NCBI RefSeq assembly: GCF_039522585.1
Contig: NZ_BAAADR010000012.1
Length of the DNA: 64,000 nucleotides
From: Bisbaumannia salifodinae
GTDB lineage: Bacteria; Pseudomonadota; Gammaproteobacteria; Pseudomonadales; Halomonadaceae
Strand: one strand, 5' to 3'
Shown: positions 1 through 7,982 of the stretch, piece by piece
How positions within the stretch are numbered: the first letter of the stretch is position 1
Layout: the number at the start of each line of letters is the position of its first letter
Translations under genes and position numbers: made by a program
Notes under the pieces: model-generated
Seen by the model: the letters and a program-made list of their open reading frames with translations, nothing else
What the model was told of the DNA's origin: nothing
The model's database searches: none

Positions 1-464
1 AAGACGATGGCCCGCGGCGAGAGGACCTTGTCCAGGGCCGCCACCACTTCCTCGGCGAGGCGCTCCATGCCCAGGGTGTTGAGCTGCACCACCAGCACAT
101 CGTCGAAGCGATCCACCACCAGGCCCGGCAGCAGGTCGCCCTCGCCGTGAACCAGGCGATAGAAGGGCTTGGCATAGAGGCGCTCGCGCAGGCCCAGGGC
201 CTGCTTGAAGCGATGCACCAGCAGGGAGCGGTCGAGGCGGACCTCGGCGTCCCGGGAGACCACCCGGGCGCAGATCAGCGAGTGGGGGTTCACGTAGGCG
301 ATCCCCATGGCCTTGCCATTGGCCGCCTCGATCACCGCCTGGGCGCCGGGCTCGATGCCCTTGAGGGGCGTGGCCTCGATATCGATCTCGTTAGAGTAGA
401 GCCACAGGTGGCCCGCCTTGAGGCGGCGGTCGGCATTCTTCTTCAGGCGCAGGCGTTCGGTCAC
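1..464 (-). CDS. rlmI: 23S rRNA (cytosine-C5)-methyltransferase RlmI, partial (N-terminal part)
   Basis: About the first 154 codons are visible; the gene runs off the left edge. The product begins MTERLRLKKNADRRLKAG and continues through a PUA-type RNA-binding domain (roughly residues 1-75, including HLWLYSNEID) into the start of the SAM methyltransferase part (GEGDLLPGLVVDRF). This matches the RlmI family, which makes m5C1962 in 23S rRNA. No ATG start fits; I choose GTG at 464, preceded closely by GGAGAG. The catalytic cysteines lie outside the window, so the identity rests on the N-terminal half only. Confidence 0.85.
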   Translation of the reverse strand, partial: MTERLRLKKNADRRLKAGHLWLYSNEIDIEATPLKGIEPGAQAVIEAANGKAMGIAYVNPHSLICARVVSRDAEVRLDRSLLVHRFKQALGLRERLYAKPFYRLVHGEGDLLPGLVVDRFDDVLVVQLNTLGMERLAEEVVAALDKVLSPRAIV

Positions 465-538
465 GGGGCTCTCCGTCAAGCAGACGTTTGGTTCATAGGG
501 GCATTGTACCCCAGGAGGGGCCGTCAAGCGGCCCCGAA

Positions 539-1360
539 TCAGTGTTGGCAGGCGGCGCAGTAGACGCTGGCCCGCTGCCCCAGGGTCACCAGGCGCAGCT
601 CGGCGCCGCAGCGTTGGCAGGGCTGGCCATCACGTCCATAGACGTTGAGGCGCTGGGCGAAGTAGCCCGGCTCGCCGGTGCCGCTAACGAAGTCGCGCAG
701 GGTGGTACCGCCCTGGGTGATGGCGGCGGCGAGCACCTCGCGCACCGCCGTGGCCAGGCGCTCATAGCGCTCGAGCGAGATACGCCCGGCGGCGCGCCGC
801 GGGTCGATACCGGCCAGGAAGAGTGCCTCGCTAGCGTAAATATTGCCCACGCCCACCACCACGGCATTGTCCATCAGGAAGGGTTTCACGCCCAGGCGAC
901 GCCCTCGTGACAGTCGATAGAGGCGCGCCCCATCGAAGGCCTCGGAGAGGGGCTCCGGTCCCAGGCGCGCCAGGCGCGGGTCGCTCTCGGGGCTCCCCTG
1001 GAGCCAATCGACGAAACCGAAGCGACGCGGGTCGTGGTAGCGCAGCACGCCGCCATCGTCGAGCACCAGGTCGATATGGTCGTGCTTGCGGGGCAGCTCG
1101 CCGAGGCGGACGATACGCAGGCTGCCGGACATGCCCAGGTGCCAGATCAGGCTACGAGCCTCATCCGCCAGCGGCATCAGCAGGTACTTGGCGCGGCGCC
1201 CCAGGGCGCCGATACGCGCCCCCACCAGGGCATTCTCCAGCCCCTCGGGCACCGGGGTGCGCAGGCGCCGCTCGCGCACCCGCACCTCGCGGATCTCGCG
1301 ACCTTCGACATAAGGAGCAATCCCTCGCCGCGTCGTCTCGACCTCGGGCAATTCCGGCAT
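539..1360 (-). CDS. mutM: formamidopyrimidine-DNA glycosylase (Fpg/MutM)
   Basis: A 273-residue bifunctional DNA glycosylase/AP lyase that removes 8-oxoguanine and formamidopyrimidines. The N-terminus is PELPEVE, with Pro2 the Schiff-base nucleophile and Glu3 the acid; the conserved Lys of GRRAKYLL is present. A zinc finger closes the protein (CQRC near residue 247 and CAAC near 270). Length is normal for the family. The ATG at 1360 follows AAGGAGG. Upstream, its first 35 bases are present a second time (see 1390-1488). It is read away from rpmBG on the same strand, separated by that fragment and a palindrome. Confidence 0.97.
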   Translation of the reverse strand: MPELPEVETTRRGIAPYVEGREIREVRVRERRLRTPVPEGLENALVGARIGALGRRAKYLLMPLADEARSLIWHLGMSGSLRIVRLGELPRKHDHIDLVLDDGGVLRYHDPRRFGFVDWLQGSPESDPRLARLGPEPLSEAFDGARLYRLSRGRRLGVKPFLMDNAVVVGVGNIYASEALFLAGIDPRRAAGRISLERYERLATAVREVLAAAITQGGTTLRDFVSGTGEPGYFAQRLNVYGRDGQPCQRCGAELRLVTLGQRASVYCAACQH

Positions 1361-1389
1361 TTCTCGATCGCCTCCTTATCGGCTGATGG

Positions 1390-1488
1390 CTAGCGGCCTG
1401 CGGAGGGGCGCGAGCCTCGCGCCCCTCCCTCTCTATCATGCGGCGCGATTCCCCGCCGCGTCGTCTCGACCTCGGGCAATTCCGGCAT
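1390..1488 (-). pseudogene. duplicated 5' end of mutM
   Basis: Positions 1454-1488 are identical to the first 35 bases of mutM (1326-1360), encoding the same MPELPEVETTRRGIAP start, and the copy also has its own GGAGGCG ribosome-binding sequence. After codon 16 the reading diverges and a TAG ends a 32-codon frame at 1390. It is best read as the remnant of a partial tandem duplication with an offset of about 128 bp. Whether the short peptide is made is unknown; it contains Pro2 and Glu3 but no fold. Confidence 0.75.
1402..1428. other. 13-bp perfect inverted repeat between the mutM copies
   Basis: GGAGGGGCGCGAG at 1402-1414 is followed after one base by its exact reverse complement at 1416-1428. 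It lies inside the truncated mutM copy, just upstream of the real mutM ribosome-binding site. There is no T-tract on either side, so it is not a convincing terminator; a cruciform or an mRNA hairpin in the mutM leader is possible. Confidence 0.5.
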
Positions 1489-1520
1489 CTGGCGCCTCCT
1501 CGCTGCCTGTCAGATACGCA

Positions 1521-1544
1521 AGAACCCGGTCGTGACCGGGTTCT
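1521..1544 (-). terminator. hairpin terminator after rpmBG
   Basis: AGAACCCGGT at 1521-1530 pairs with ACCGGGTTCT at 1535-1544 around a 4-base loop, about 40 bases downstream of the rpmG stop on the minus strand. The T-run is weak (TTCTTG), so termination efficiency is uncertain. Confidence 0.6.
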
Positions 1545-1584
1545 CGGGGCAGGCCGACTCGCCTGCGGTGGAAGCGATCAAGAC

Positions 1585-1740
1585 TTACTTGATCTTGGCT
1601 TCCTTGTACATCACGTGCTTGCGGACGACCGGATCGTACTTCTTGAATTCGAGCTTGTCCGGAGTGTTCCGCTTGTTCTTGTTGGTGGTGTAGAAGTGGC
1701 CGGTACCGGCGCTGGACACCAACTTGATCTTGTCACGCAT
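1585..1740 (-). CDS. rpmG: 50S ribosomal protein L33
   Basis: A 51-residue protein starting MRDKIKLVSSAGTGHFYTT and ending KHVMYKEAKIK, the typical L33 sequence. It contains no cysteines, so it is the zinc-free (C-) form. It lies 25 bases downstream of rpmB on the same strand and the two are almost certainly one operon, as in most gammaproteobacteria. An upstream GGGAGAAGC sequence serves as ribosome-binding site. Confidence 0.97.
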   Translation of the reverse strand: MRDKIKLVSSAGTGHFYTTNKNKRNTPDKLEFKKYDPVVRKHVMYKEAKIK

Positions 1741-1765
1741 GACAGCTTCTCCCAGGAGTTAAGAC

Positions 1766-2002
1766 TTAGATGCTTTCACCGCGCTTGCGGATATCGCCGA
1801 GCACCGCTTCGATGCCCTTCTTGTCGATGATGCGCATGCCTTTGGAGGAGACGCGCAGCTTGACGAAGCGCTTCTCGGACTCCACCCAGAAACGGTGGCT
1901 GTGCAGGTTCGGCAAGAAACGACGACGGGTCTTGCGCTGGGAGTGTGAAACGTTATTACCAGTCACCGGGCGCTTGCCGGTAACCTGACATACTTTGGAC
2001 AT
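1766..2002 (-). CDS. rpmB: 50S ribosomal protein L28
   Basis: A 78-residue protein beginning MSKVCQVTGKRPVTGNN, the L28 signature, with the basic KTRRRFLPNLH segment following. A longer open frame extends 24 codons upstream to 2074, but L28 proteins start at MSKVCQ and GGAGG-like sequence (GGAGGCTCC) precedes the ATG at 2002. First gene of the rpmB-rpmG pair. Confidence 0.97.
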   Translation of the reverse strand: MSKVCQVTGKRPVTGNNVSHSQRKTRRRFLPNLHSHRFWVESEKRFVKLRVSSKGMRIIDKKGIEAVLGDIRKRGESI

Positions 2003-2283
2003 GGGAGCCTCCAACCGCGTGGCGAGTTGTTCAAAACCTGTCGGGCAAACCGGGAAGGGCGAACGGCAGGTCACCGCCTCATGCCCCCTACATTTAACCC
2101 AAGGGAATTCAAAGGCTGCACTTTATACCAGACGCGGCAAGACACGGCAAGCGCCGTGCGTTGTTCCGCCCCGGGCGGCAGCTCGGGATTCGCACTCGGA
2201 GCCGGCAGTTGCCGGCAAAATTGTCGGGGACAGCGAGGCCATCGAGGCGCCATCCTACCCCAAGCGGGGCGGGCGTTCCAGCG

Positions 2284-2958
2284 TTACAGCCAGCCCCGCT
2301 CGGCGAAGGAGACCACCTCGGCATCGCCCACCACGAAATGGTCCAGCACGCGGATCTCGAAGAGTTCCAGGGCCGCCTTGAGACGCTCGGTGATACGCCG
2401 GTCCGCGTCGCTGGGCTCGGCCACCCCCGAGGGGTGGTTATGGGCGAAGATCAGCGCCCCGGCGCCCAGTTCCAGGGCGCGCCTGGCCACCTCCCGGGGA
2501 TAGACGGAGGCGCTGTCGAGGGTGCCGCGGAACAGCGACTCGAAGCGGATCACCCGGTGCTGGCTGTCCAGGAAGAGGGCCGCGAACTCCTCATGGCCCA
2601 GGTGGCGCAGCCGCGAGGCAAGATAGGCACGCACCAGGGTCGGCGAGGTCAGGGCCGCCTCCCGAGCCAGTTGGCTGGCCAGATGCCGCCGGGAGAGCTC
2701 CAGGGTGGCCTGGAGCTGCACGAATTTGGCCATGCCCAGGCCCCGCTCGGCGCAGAAGCGCGCCTGATCGGCCTCCAGCAGCGAGCGCAGGCCGCCGAAG
2801 GCGCTCAGCAGGTCCCGGGCCAGGTCCACCGCCGAGCGCCCCTGCACCCCCACCCGCAGGAAGATCGCCAGCAGCTCCGCGTCCGACAGCGCCTCGGGCC
2901 CCAGCGCCAGGAGTTTTTCCCGGGGGCGCTCCCCCTCCGGCCAGTCACGAATCGACAT
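2284..2958 (-). CDS. radC: RadC family JAB/MPN-domain protein
   Basis: A 224-residue RadC (YicR) protein. The N-terminal part (about residues 1-100) is a helix-hairpin-helix-like domain (LLAIFLRVG, RGLGMAKF); the C-terminal part is a JAB1/MPN metalloprotease-like domain with the HNHPSG...D metal-binding motif near residues 167-178. Its cellular role is unsettled in spite of the name. I place the start at MSIRDWPEG (2958) because AAGGAGG lies 8 bases upstream, rather than at an alternative start six codons earlier. It is divergent from coaBC with 112 bases between the two. Confidence 0.93.
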   Translation of the reverse strand: MSIRDWPEGERPREKLLALGPEALSDAELLAIFLRVGVQGRSAVDLARDLLSAFGGLRSLLEADQARFCAERGLGMAKFVQLQATLELSRRHLASQLAREAALTSPTLVRAYLASRLRHLGHEEFAALFLDSQHRVIRFESLFRGTLDSASVYPREVARRALELGAGALIFAHNHPSGVAEPSDADRRITERLKAALELFEIRVLDHFVVGDAEVVSFAERGWL

Positions 2959-3070
2959 AAAGGTGCCTCCTTGCACGGCCTGGACCTCCTCCCAGTGTAG
3001 GCACCATAACTACGCAAGGCGGGGCGCCGGTGGTAAGGTAGGCGCCTGGATTTTTCGTGCGGATACCGCC

Positions 3071-4315
3071 ATGTCTTCACTCCCCGGCACTCCCCTCGCC
3101 GGCCGTCGCGTCCTGCTGGGCATCAGCGCCGGCATCGCCGCCTACAAGAGCGCCCACCTGGCCCGCCTGCTGAAGAAGGCCGGCGCCGAGGTGCGCGTGG
3201 TCATGACCGAGGGCGCCCAGGCCTTTATTACGCCCCTGACCCTCCAGGCCCTGACCGGCGAGCCGGTGCGCACCTCATTGCTCGACCCCGAGGCCGAGGC
3301 GGGCATGGGCCATATCGAGCTGGCCAAGTGGGCCGAGCTGATCCTGATCGCCCCGGCCACCGCCGACCTGATGGCGCGCCTGGCCCAGGGCATGGCGGAT
3401 GACCTGCTCACCACCCTGTGCCTGGCCAGCGAGGCCGAGCGAGTGATGGCCCCGGCCATGAACCAGGCCATGTGGCGCCACCCGGCGACCCAACGCAACG
3501 CCCTGCGCCTGCAGGCCGACGGCTGGCGCCTGCTGGGCCCGGACGCCGGCGATCAGGCCTGCGGTGACGTGGGGCCGGGGCGCATGCTGGAGCCGGAGGA
3601 GATCATCGCCGACCTGGAGGCGGCCAGGAACCAGCCCGCCGCCGGGCGCCATGTGGTGATCACCGCCGGTCCCACCCGTGAGCCCCTGGACCCGGTGCGC
3701 TACCTCTCCAACCACAGCTCCGGCAAGATGGGCTACGCCCTGGCCGAGGCCGCCGCGGCCCTGGGCGCCAAGGTCACCCTGATCAGCGGCCCGGTCACCC
3801 TGGCCACCCCCGCCGGGGTCGAGCGCCTCGACGTGGAGAGCGCCGCCGAGATGCATTACGCCGCCCAGCGCCTGGCCGGCGAGTGCGACCTCTTTATCGG
3901 CTGCGCGGCGGTAGCGGACTACCGCGCCGAGCAGGTGGCCGAGCACAAGATCAAGAAGACCGATGAAAACGACGGCCTGACCCTCAGGTTGGTCAAGAAC
4001 CCGGATATCATCGCCGCCGTGGCGGCCCGCGCCGACCGCCCCTATGTGGTGGGCTTCGCCGCCGAGACCCGCGATGTGGAGCGCTACGCCCGGGACAAGC
4101 TGACCCGCAAGAAGCTCGACATGGTGGTGGCCAACGACGTCTCCCGGGCCGGCCTCGGCTTCGGCGCCGATGACAACGCCGCCCTGCTGCTGTGGCGCCA
4201 GGGCAACCGGGAGGCCCGCCGCGAGCTGCCGGCCCAATCCAAGCGCGACCTGGCCCGGGCGATCCTCGAGACCGCCCTGGACGCCCAGGCGGCGCCTCCG
4301 ACCTCCCCTCGATAA
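3071..4315 (+). CDS. coaBC: phosphopantothenoylcysteine decarboxylase / phosphopantothenate-cysteine ligase
   Basis: A 414-residue bifunctional enzyme of coenzyme A synthesis. Residues 1-185 form the flavin-dependent CoaC decarboxylase: GISAGIAAYK, and the PAMNQAMW substrate-recognition motif. The rest is the CoaB ligase, with ITAGPTREPLDPVRYLSN, SSGKMGYA and the KIKK motif. I start at the ATG at 3071 because the open frame upstream lacks family similarity. It is followed 14 bases later by dut; coaBC-dut-algC-argB is a classic block in Pseudomonas-type genomes. Confidence 0.97.
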   Translation: MSSLPGTPLAGRRVLLGISAGIAAYKSAHLARLLKKAGAEVRVVMTEGAQAFITPLTLQALTGEPVRTSLLDPEAEAGMGHIELAKWAELILIAPATADLMARLAQGMADDLLTTLCLASEAERVMAPAMNQAMWRHPATQRNALRLQADGWRLLGPDAGDQACGDVGPGRMLEPEEIIADLEAARNQPAAGRHVVITAGPTREPLDPVRYLSNHSSGKMGYALAEAAAALGAKVTLISGPVTLATPAGVERLDVESAAEMHYAAQRLAGECDLFIGCAAVADYRAEQVAEHKIKKTDENDGLTLRLVKNPDIIAAVAARADRPYVVGFAAETRDVERYARDKLTRKKLDMVVANDVSRAGLGFGADDNAALLLWRQGNREARRELPAQSKRDLARAILETALDAQAAPPTSPR

Positions 4316-4329
4316 GCACAGGTTTGCCC

Positions 4330-4800
4330 ATGACCCATCACGCTTCCCGCCCGCGCCTGGCGGTCAAGATCCTCGACGAGCGCGTCCGCGAGTTCGGCCT
4401 GCCCCACTACGCCACCGGCGGCTCCGCGGGCATGGACCTGCGCGCCCTGCTCGATGCCCCCCTGAGCCTGGCCCCCGGCGAGTGCCAGCTGGTGCGCACC
4501 GGCCTGGCCATCCATATCGCCGACCCGGGCCTGGCCGGGGTGATCCTGCCCCGCTCCGGCCTGGGCCATAAGCACGGCATCGTGCTGGGCAACCTGGTGG
4601 GGCTGATCGACTCCGACTACCAGGGCGAGCTGATGATCTCGGTATGGAACCGCGGCCAGGCCGACTTCACCCTGGAGCCCTTCGAGCGCCTGGCCCAGTA
4701 CGTGCTGGTGCCGGTGGTGCAGGCCGAGCTCGAGGTGGTCGACGACTTCGCCGCCAGCGACCGCGGCACCGGCGGTTTCGGTAGCTCCGGTCGTCGCTGA
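4330..4800 (+). CDS. dut: deoxyuridine 5'-triphosphate nucleotidohydrolase (dUTPase)
   Basis: A 156-residue homotrimeric dUTPase converting dUTP to dUMP and pyrophosphate. Family motifs are present in order: AGMDLRA, RSGLGHKHGI, GLIDSDYQGEL, and the glycine-rich C-terminal RGTGGFGSSG that closes on the active site. It begins 15 bases after coaBC and ends 30 bases before algC, so it is probably cotranscribed with both. Confidence 0.97.
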   Translation: MTHHASRPRLAVKILDERVREFGLPHYATGGSAGMDLRALLDAPLSLAPGECQLVRTGLAIHIADPGLAGVILPRSGLGHKHGIVLGNLVGLIDSDYQGELMISVWNRGQADFTLEPFERLAQYVLVPVVQAELEVVDDFAASDRGTGGFGSSGRR

Positions 4801-4830
4801 ACGCCTCCCCGTTAGCCAAGGAAACGCCCC

Positions 4831-6213
4831 ATGACCCAGGTCCCCGCCTCCATCTTCCGCGCCTACGATATCCGCGGCATCGTCGACGACAGCCTCACCG
4901 AGGTCAATGTGACCCGCATCGGCCAGGCCATCGGCAGCGAGGCCCGTGCCCGCGACGAGACCACCCTGGTGGTGGCCCGGGATGGCCGCCTCTCCGGGCC
5001 GCGCCTGCAGGCCGCCCTGATGCGGGGCCTGACCCAGGCCGGCTGCGACGTCATCGATATCGGCATGGTGCCCACCCCGGTGCTCTACTACGCCACCCAT
5101 GTGCTGGAAGGCACTGCCTCCGGGGTGATGGTCACCGGCAGCCACAATCCGCCGGACTATAACGGCTTCAAGATCGTGCTGGGCGGCGAGACCCTCTCCG
5201 GCGAGGCGATCACCGCCCTGCATACCCGCCTCGCGACCGGCGAGCTGAGCGAGGGCCAGGGCCGCATCCGGCAAGAGGACGTGCGCGAGGCCTATCTGGC
5301 GCGCATCCTCGGCGATATCCGCGTCGAGCGCCCCCTCAAGGCGGTGGTGGACTGCGGCAACGGCGTGGCCGGTGAGCTGGGGCCGCAACTGATCGAACGC
5401 CTGGGGGTGGAGACGATCCCGCTCTATGCGGAGATCGATGGCACCTTCCCCAACCACCACCCGGACCCCGGCAAGCCGGAGAACCTGGTGGACCTGATCC
5501 GCAGCGTGCGGGAGAGCGGCGCTGATATCGGCCTGGCCTTCGACGGCGACGGCGACCGCCTGGGCGTGGTCACCCCCGCCGGCGAGCTGATCTACCCGGA
5601 TCGGCTGATGATGGCCTTCGCCGAGGCGATGCTCGAGGAGACCCCCGGCGCCCGGGTGATCTTCGACGTGAAGTGCACCGGCAACCTGGCCAGGGTGATC
5701 GAGGCCGCCGGCGGCACCCCGGAGATGTGGCGCACCGGCCACTCCCTGATCAAGGCGCGCATGAAGGAGACCGGTGCGGCGCTTGCCGGCGAGATGAGCG
5801 GCCATATCTTCTTCCAGCAGCGCTGGTACGGCTTCGATGACGGCCTCTACGGCGCCGCCCGCCTGCTGGAGCTGCTCTCCCGCCAGGCCGCCGACGCCGA
5901 TGCCTTCTTCTCCCGCTACCCCCAGGACCTGGGCACCCCGGAGCTCAATATCGGCGTCACCGACGAGAACAAGTTCGCCCTGGTGAGCCAGCTGGCCCGG
6001 GAAGGCGACTTCGGCGACGACGGCGTCAAGACCACCCTGGACGGCATCCGCGTCGACTACCCGGACGGCTGGGGGCTGTGCCGCGCCTCCAATACCACGC
6101 CGGTGCTGGTACTGCGCTTCGAGGGCAAGAACCAGGCGGCGCTGGCGCGTATCCAGGCGCGCTTCGGCGCGGCCCTGAAGGCCATCGCCCCGGAGCTGGC
6201 CCTGCCCTTCTGA
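4831..6213 (+). CDS. algC: phosphomannomutase/phosphoglucomutase
   Basis: A 460-residue alpha-D-phosphohexomutase interconverting mannose-6-P/mannose-1-P and glucose-6-P/glucose-1-P for surface polysaccharide precursors. The phosphoserine loop TGSHNPP (near residue 107) and the metal-binding loop DGDGDRLG (near 242) are intact, and the C-terminal phosphate-binding RASNTTP is present. Length equals Pseudomonas AlgC. It is placed between dut and argB, as in that genus. The AlgC name is by position and similarity; substrate preference cannot be read from sequence. Confidence 0.95.
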   Translation: MTQVPASIFRAYDIRGIVDDSLTEVNVTRIGQAIGSEARARDETTLVVARDGRLSGPRLQAALMRGLTQAGCDVIDIGMVPTPVLYYATHVLEGTASGVMVTGSHNPPDYNGFKIVLGGETLSGEAITALHTRLATGELSEGQGRIRQEDVREAYLARILGDIRVERPLKAVVDCGNGVAGELGPQLIERLGVETIPLYAEIDGTFPNHHPDPGKPENLVDLIRSVRESGADIGLAFDGDGDRLGVVTPAGELIYPDRLMMAFAEAMLEETPGARVIFDVKCTGNLARVIEAAGGTPEMWRTGHSLIKARMKETGAALAGEMSGHIFFQQRWYGFDDGLYGAARLLELLSRQAADADAFFSRYPQDLGTPELNIGVTDENKFALVSQLAREGDFGDDGVKTTLDGIRVDYPDGWGLCRASNTTPVLVLRFEGKNQAALARIQARFGAALKAIAPELALPF

Positions 6214-6243
6214 ATCACCACGATCGACACCAAGGACACGCCC

Positions 6244-7146
6244 ATGACCGACCAACAGACCCGCGATCCCCAGCTCACCGTGGAGGTGCTCTCCGAGGCG
6301 CTGCCCTATATCCAGCGCTTCTCCGGCAAGACGGTGGTGGTCAAGTACGGCGGCAACGCCATGACCGAGGACACCCTGATCGACTCCTTCGCCCGGGACA
6401 TGGTGCTGCTCAAGGAGGTGGGCATCAATCCGGTGGTGGTCCACGGTGGCGGCCCCCAGATCGGCGACCTGCTGGCCAAGCTCAATATCGAGTCGCGCTT
6501 CGTCAACGGCATGCGGGTCACCGATGCCGAGACCATGGACGTGGTGGAGATGGTACTCGGCGGCCTGGTCAACAAGGGCATCGTCAACCTGATCAACCAG
6601 TGCGGCGGCAAGGCCATCGGCCTGACCGGCAAGGACGGCAGCCAGATCCGCGCCCGCCAGCTCAAGGTGGAGCACCAGTCCCCGGAGATGACCGCCCCGG
6701 AGATCATCGATATCGGCCATGTGGGCGAGGTGGAGCATGTCTCCACCGACCTGATCGAGATGCTCGCCGAGCGTGATTTCATCCCGGTGATCGCCCCCAT
6801 CGGGGTGGATGCCGAGGGCCACAGCTACAATATCAACGCCGACCTGGTGGCCGGCAAGGTGGCCGAGGCCCTGGGCGCCGAGAAGCTGATGCTGCTGACC
6901 AATGTGGCCGGCCTGATGAATGGCGAGGGCGAGGTGCTGACCGGCCTCTCCACCCAGGACGTGGATGCCCTGATCAGTGACGGCACCATCCACGGCGGCA
7001 TGCTGCCGAAGATTCGCTGCGCCCTGGAGGCCGTCAAGGGCGGCGTGCAGAGCGCCCATATCATCGATGGCCGGGTGCCCCACGCGACCCTGCTGGAGAT
7101 CTTTACCAATGCGGGGGTCGGCACGCAAATTCTCGACGCCGAGTGA
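6244..7146 (+). CDS. argB: acetylglutamate kinase
   Basis: A 300-residue amino-acid kinase phosphorylating N-acetylglutamate, the second step of arginine synthesis. Visible motifs: VVKYGGNAM near residue 36, VVVHGGGPQI near 61, and the C-terminal GGMLPKIRCALEAV. The N-terminal helix (about residues 1-25) is of the type found in arginine-sensitive hexameric ArgB enzymes, so feedback inhibition is likely. Begins 30 bases after algC. Confidence 0.97.
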   Translation: MTDQQTRDPQLTVEVLSEALPYIQRFSGKTVVVKYGGNAMTEDTLIDSFARDMVLLKEVGINPVVVHGGGPQIGDLLAKLNIESRFVNGMRVTDAETMDVVEMVLGGLVNKGIVNLINQCGGKAIGLTGKDGSQIRARQLKVEHQSPEMTAPEIIDIGHVGEVEHVSTDLIEMLAERDFIPVIAPIGVDAEGHSYNINADLVAGKVAEALGAEKLMLLTNVAGLMNGEGEVLTGLSTQDVDALISDGTIHGGMLPKIRCALEAVKGGVQSAHIIDGRVPHATLLEIFTNAGVGTQILDAE

Positions 7147-7229
7147 GGCACGGCTGGGCGGCGCGATTTGCGCCGCCTCCCGGGCCTGATTAGGATGAGC
7201 CCATCGCACGGAATAATCAGAAGAAGCTC

Positions 7230-7847
7230 ATGACGCAGGAAGCTACCAAGATCAATCGCCGCGAGCAGATCCTCCAGGCCCTGGCCCTGATGCTCGAAGA
7301 GGACAGCGGCAAGCGCATCACCATCGCCGCCCTGGCACGCCAGGTGGGCGTCTCCGAGGCGGCCCTCTACCGTCACTTTCCCAGCAAGGCGCGGATGTTC
7401 GAGGGGCTGATCGAGTTTATCGAGGAGAGCCTCTTCGCACGGATTCGCCGCATCCTCGACGAGACCCCGGAGGCCCTGCCCCGCTGCCAGCAGATCCTCA
7501 CCCTGCTGCTGGGCTTCGCCGAGAAGAACCCCGGGTTGTCGCGGCTGCTGGGGGGCGACGCCCTGACCGGCGAGACCGCCCGGCTGCGGCTGCGCATGCA
7601 CCAGTTGTTCGAGCGCCTGGAGACCCAGTTCAAGCAGATCCTCCGCGAGGCGGAGATCCACGAGGGGCGGCGCCCGGTGCTCGGTGCCAGCAGCGCCGCC
7701 AACCTGCTGCTCGCCCATGTGGAGGGTCGCATCAGCCAGTACGTGCGCAGCGACTTCCGGCGCCGCCCCACCGAGTTCTGGGAGGATCAGTGGCAACTGC
7801 TCTCCGCCGGCCTGCTGACCGAGGCGCGCCAGGCGCAGACGGCCTAA
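7230..7847 (+). CDS. slmA: nucleoid occlusion factor SlmA
   Basis: A 205-residue TetR-fold protein with an N-terminal helix-turn-helix (ITIAALARQVGVSEAALYRHFPSK, about residues 30-53) followed by SKARMFEGLIEFIE, typical of SlmA. The protein binds specific chromosomal sites and blocks FtsZ assembly over the nucleoid. The window also holds minCDE, the other arm of division-site control. It follows argB by 83 bases and ends at a strong bidirectional terminator shared with rpoH. Confidence 0.93.
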   Translation: MTQEATKINRREQILQALALMLEEDSGKRITIAALARQVGVSEAALYRHFPSKARMFEGLIEFIEESLFARIRRILDETPEALPRCQQILTLLLGFAEKNPGLSRLLGGDALTGETARLRLRMHQLFERLETQFKQILREAEIHEGRRPVLGASSAANLLLAHVEGRISQYVRSDFRRRPTEFWEDQWQLLSAGLLTEARQAQTA

Positions 7848-7884
7848 GGAAGACAGGAGCAAGGCTGCCCTCTCGGGCCGCATA

Positions 7885-7928
7885 AAACCAAGAACCCCCG
7901 CCGGCGTACCGGCGGGGGTTCTTGGTTT
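7885..7928. terminator. bidirectional terminator between slmA and rpoH
   Basis: A perfect 20-bp inverted repeat (7885-7904 with 7909-7928, loop CGTA). The outer arms are A-rich on the left and T-rich on the right (AAACC/GGTTT), so it can work for slmA on the plus strand and rpoH on the minus strand. Confidence 0.88.
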
Positions 7929-7929
7929 C

Positions 7930-7975
7930 AGGCGCCTTCGGCGCCAATCGCGCACTGAAGTGCGCTCCTACATTG
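7930..7975 (-). repeat. REP-like intergenic repeat
   Basis: Read on the minus strand the segment begins TGTAGGAGCGCACTTCAGTG, continues CGCGATTGG and then GGCGCC..GGCGCC. The GTAGGAGCG opening followed by a short palindrome (GCGCACTTCAGTGCGC) is the layout of REP sequences mobilised by RAYT transposases in Pseudomonas, Xanthomonas and relatives. I see only this copy in the window. Confidence 0.55.
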
Positions 7976-7982
7976 ATAGCGA

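Noticed and set aside
4084..7209. 1041-codon frame on the minus strand across dut-algC-argB
   Set aside because: Antisense shadow of three well-identified genes, produced by high GC at third positions; composition is His/Gly/Gln-rich low complexity.
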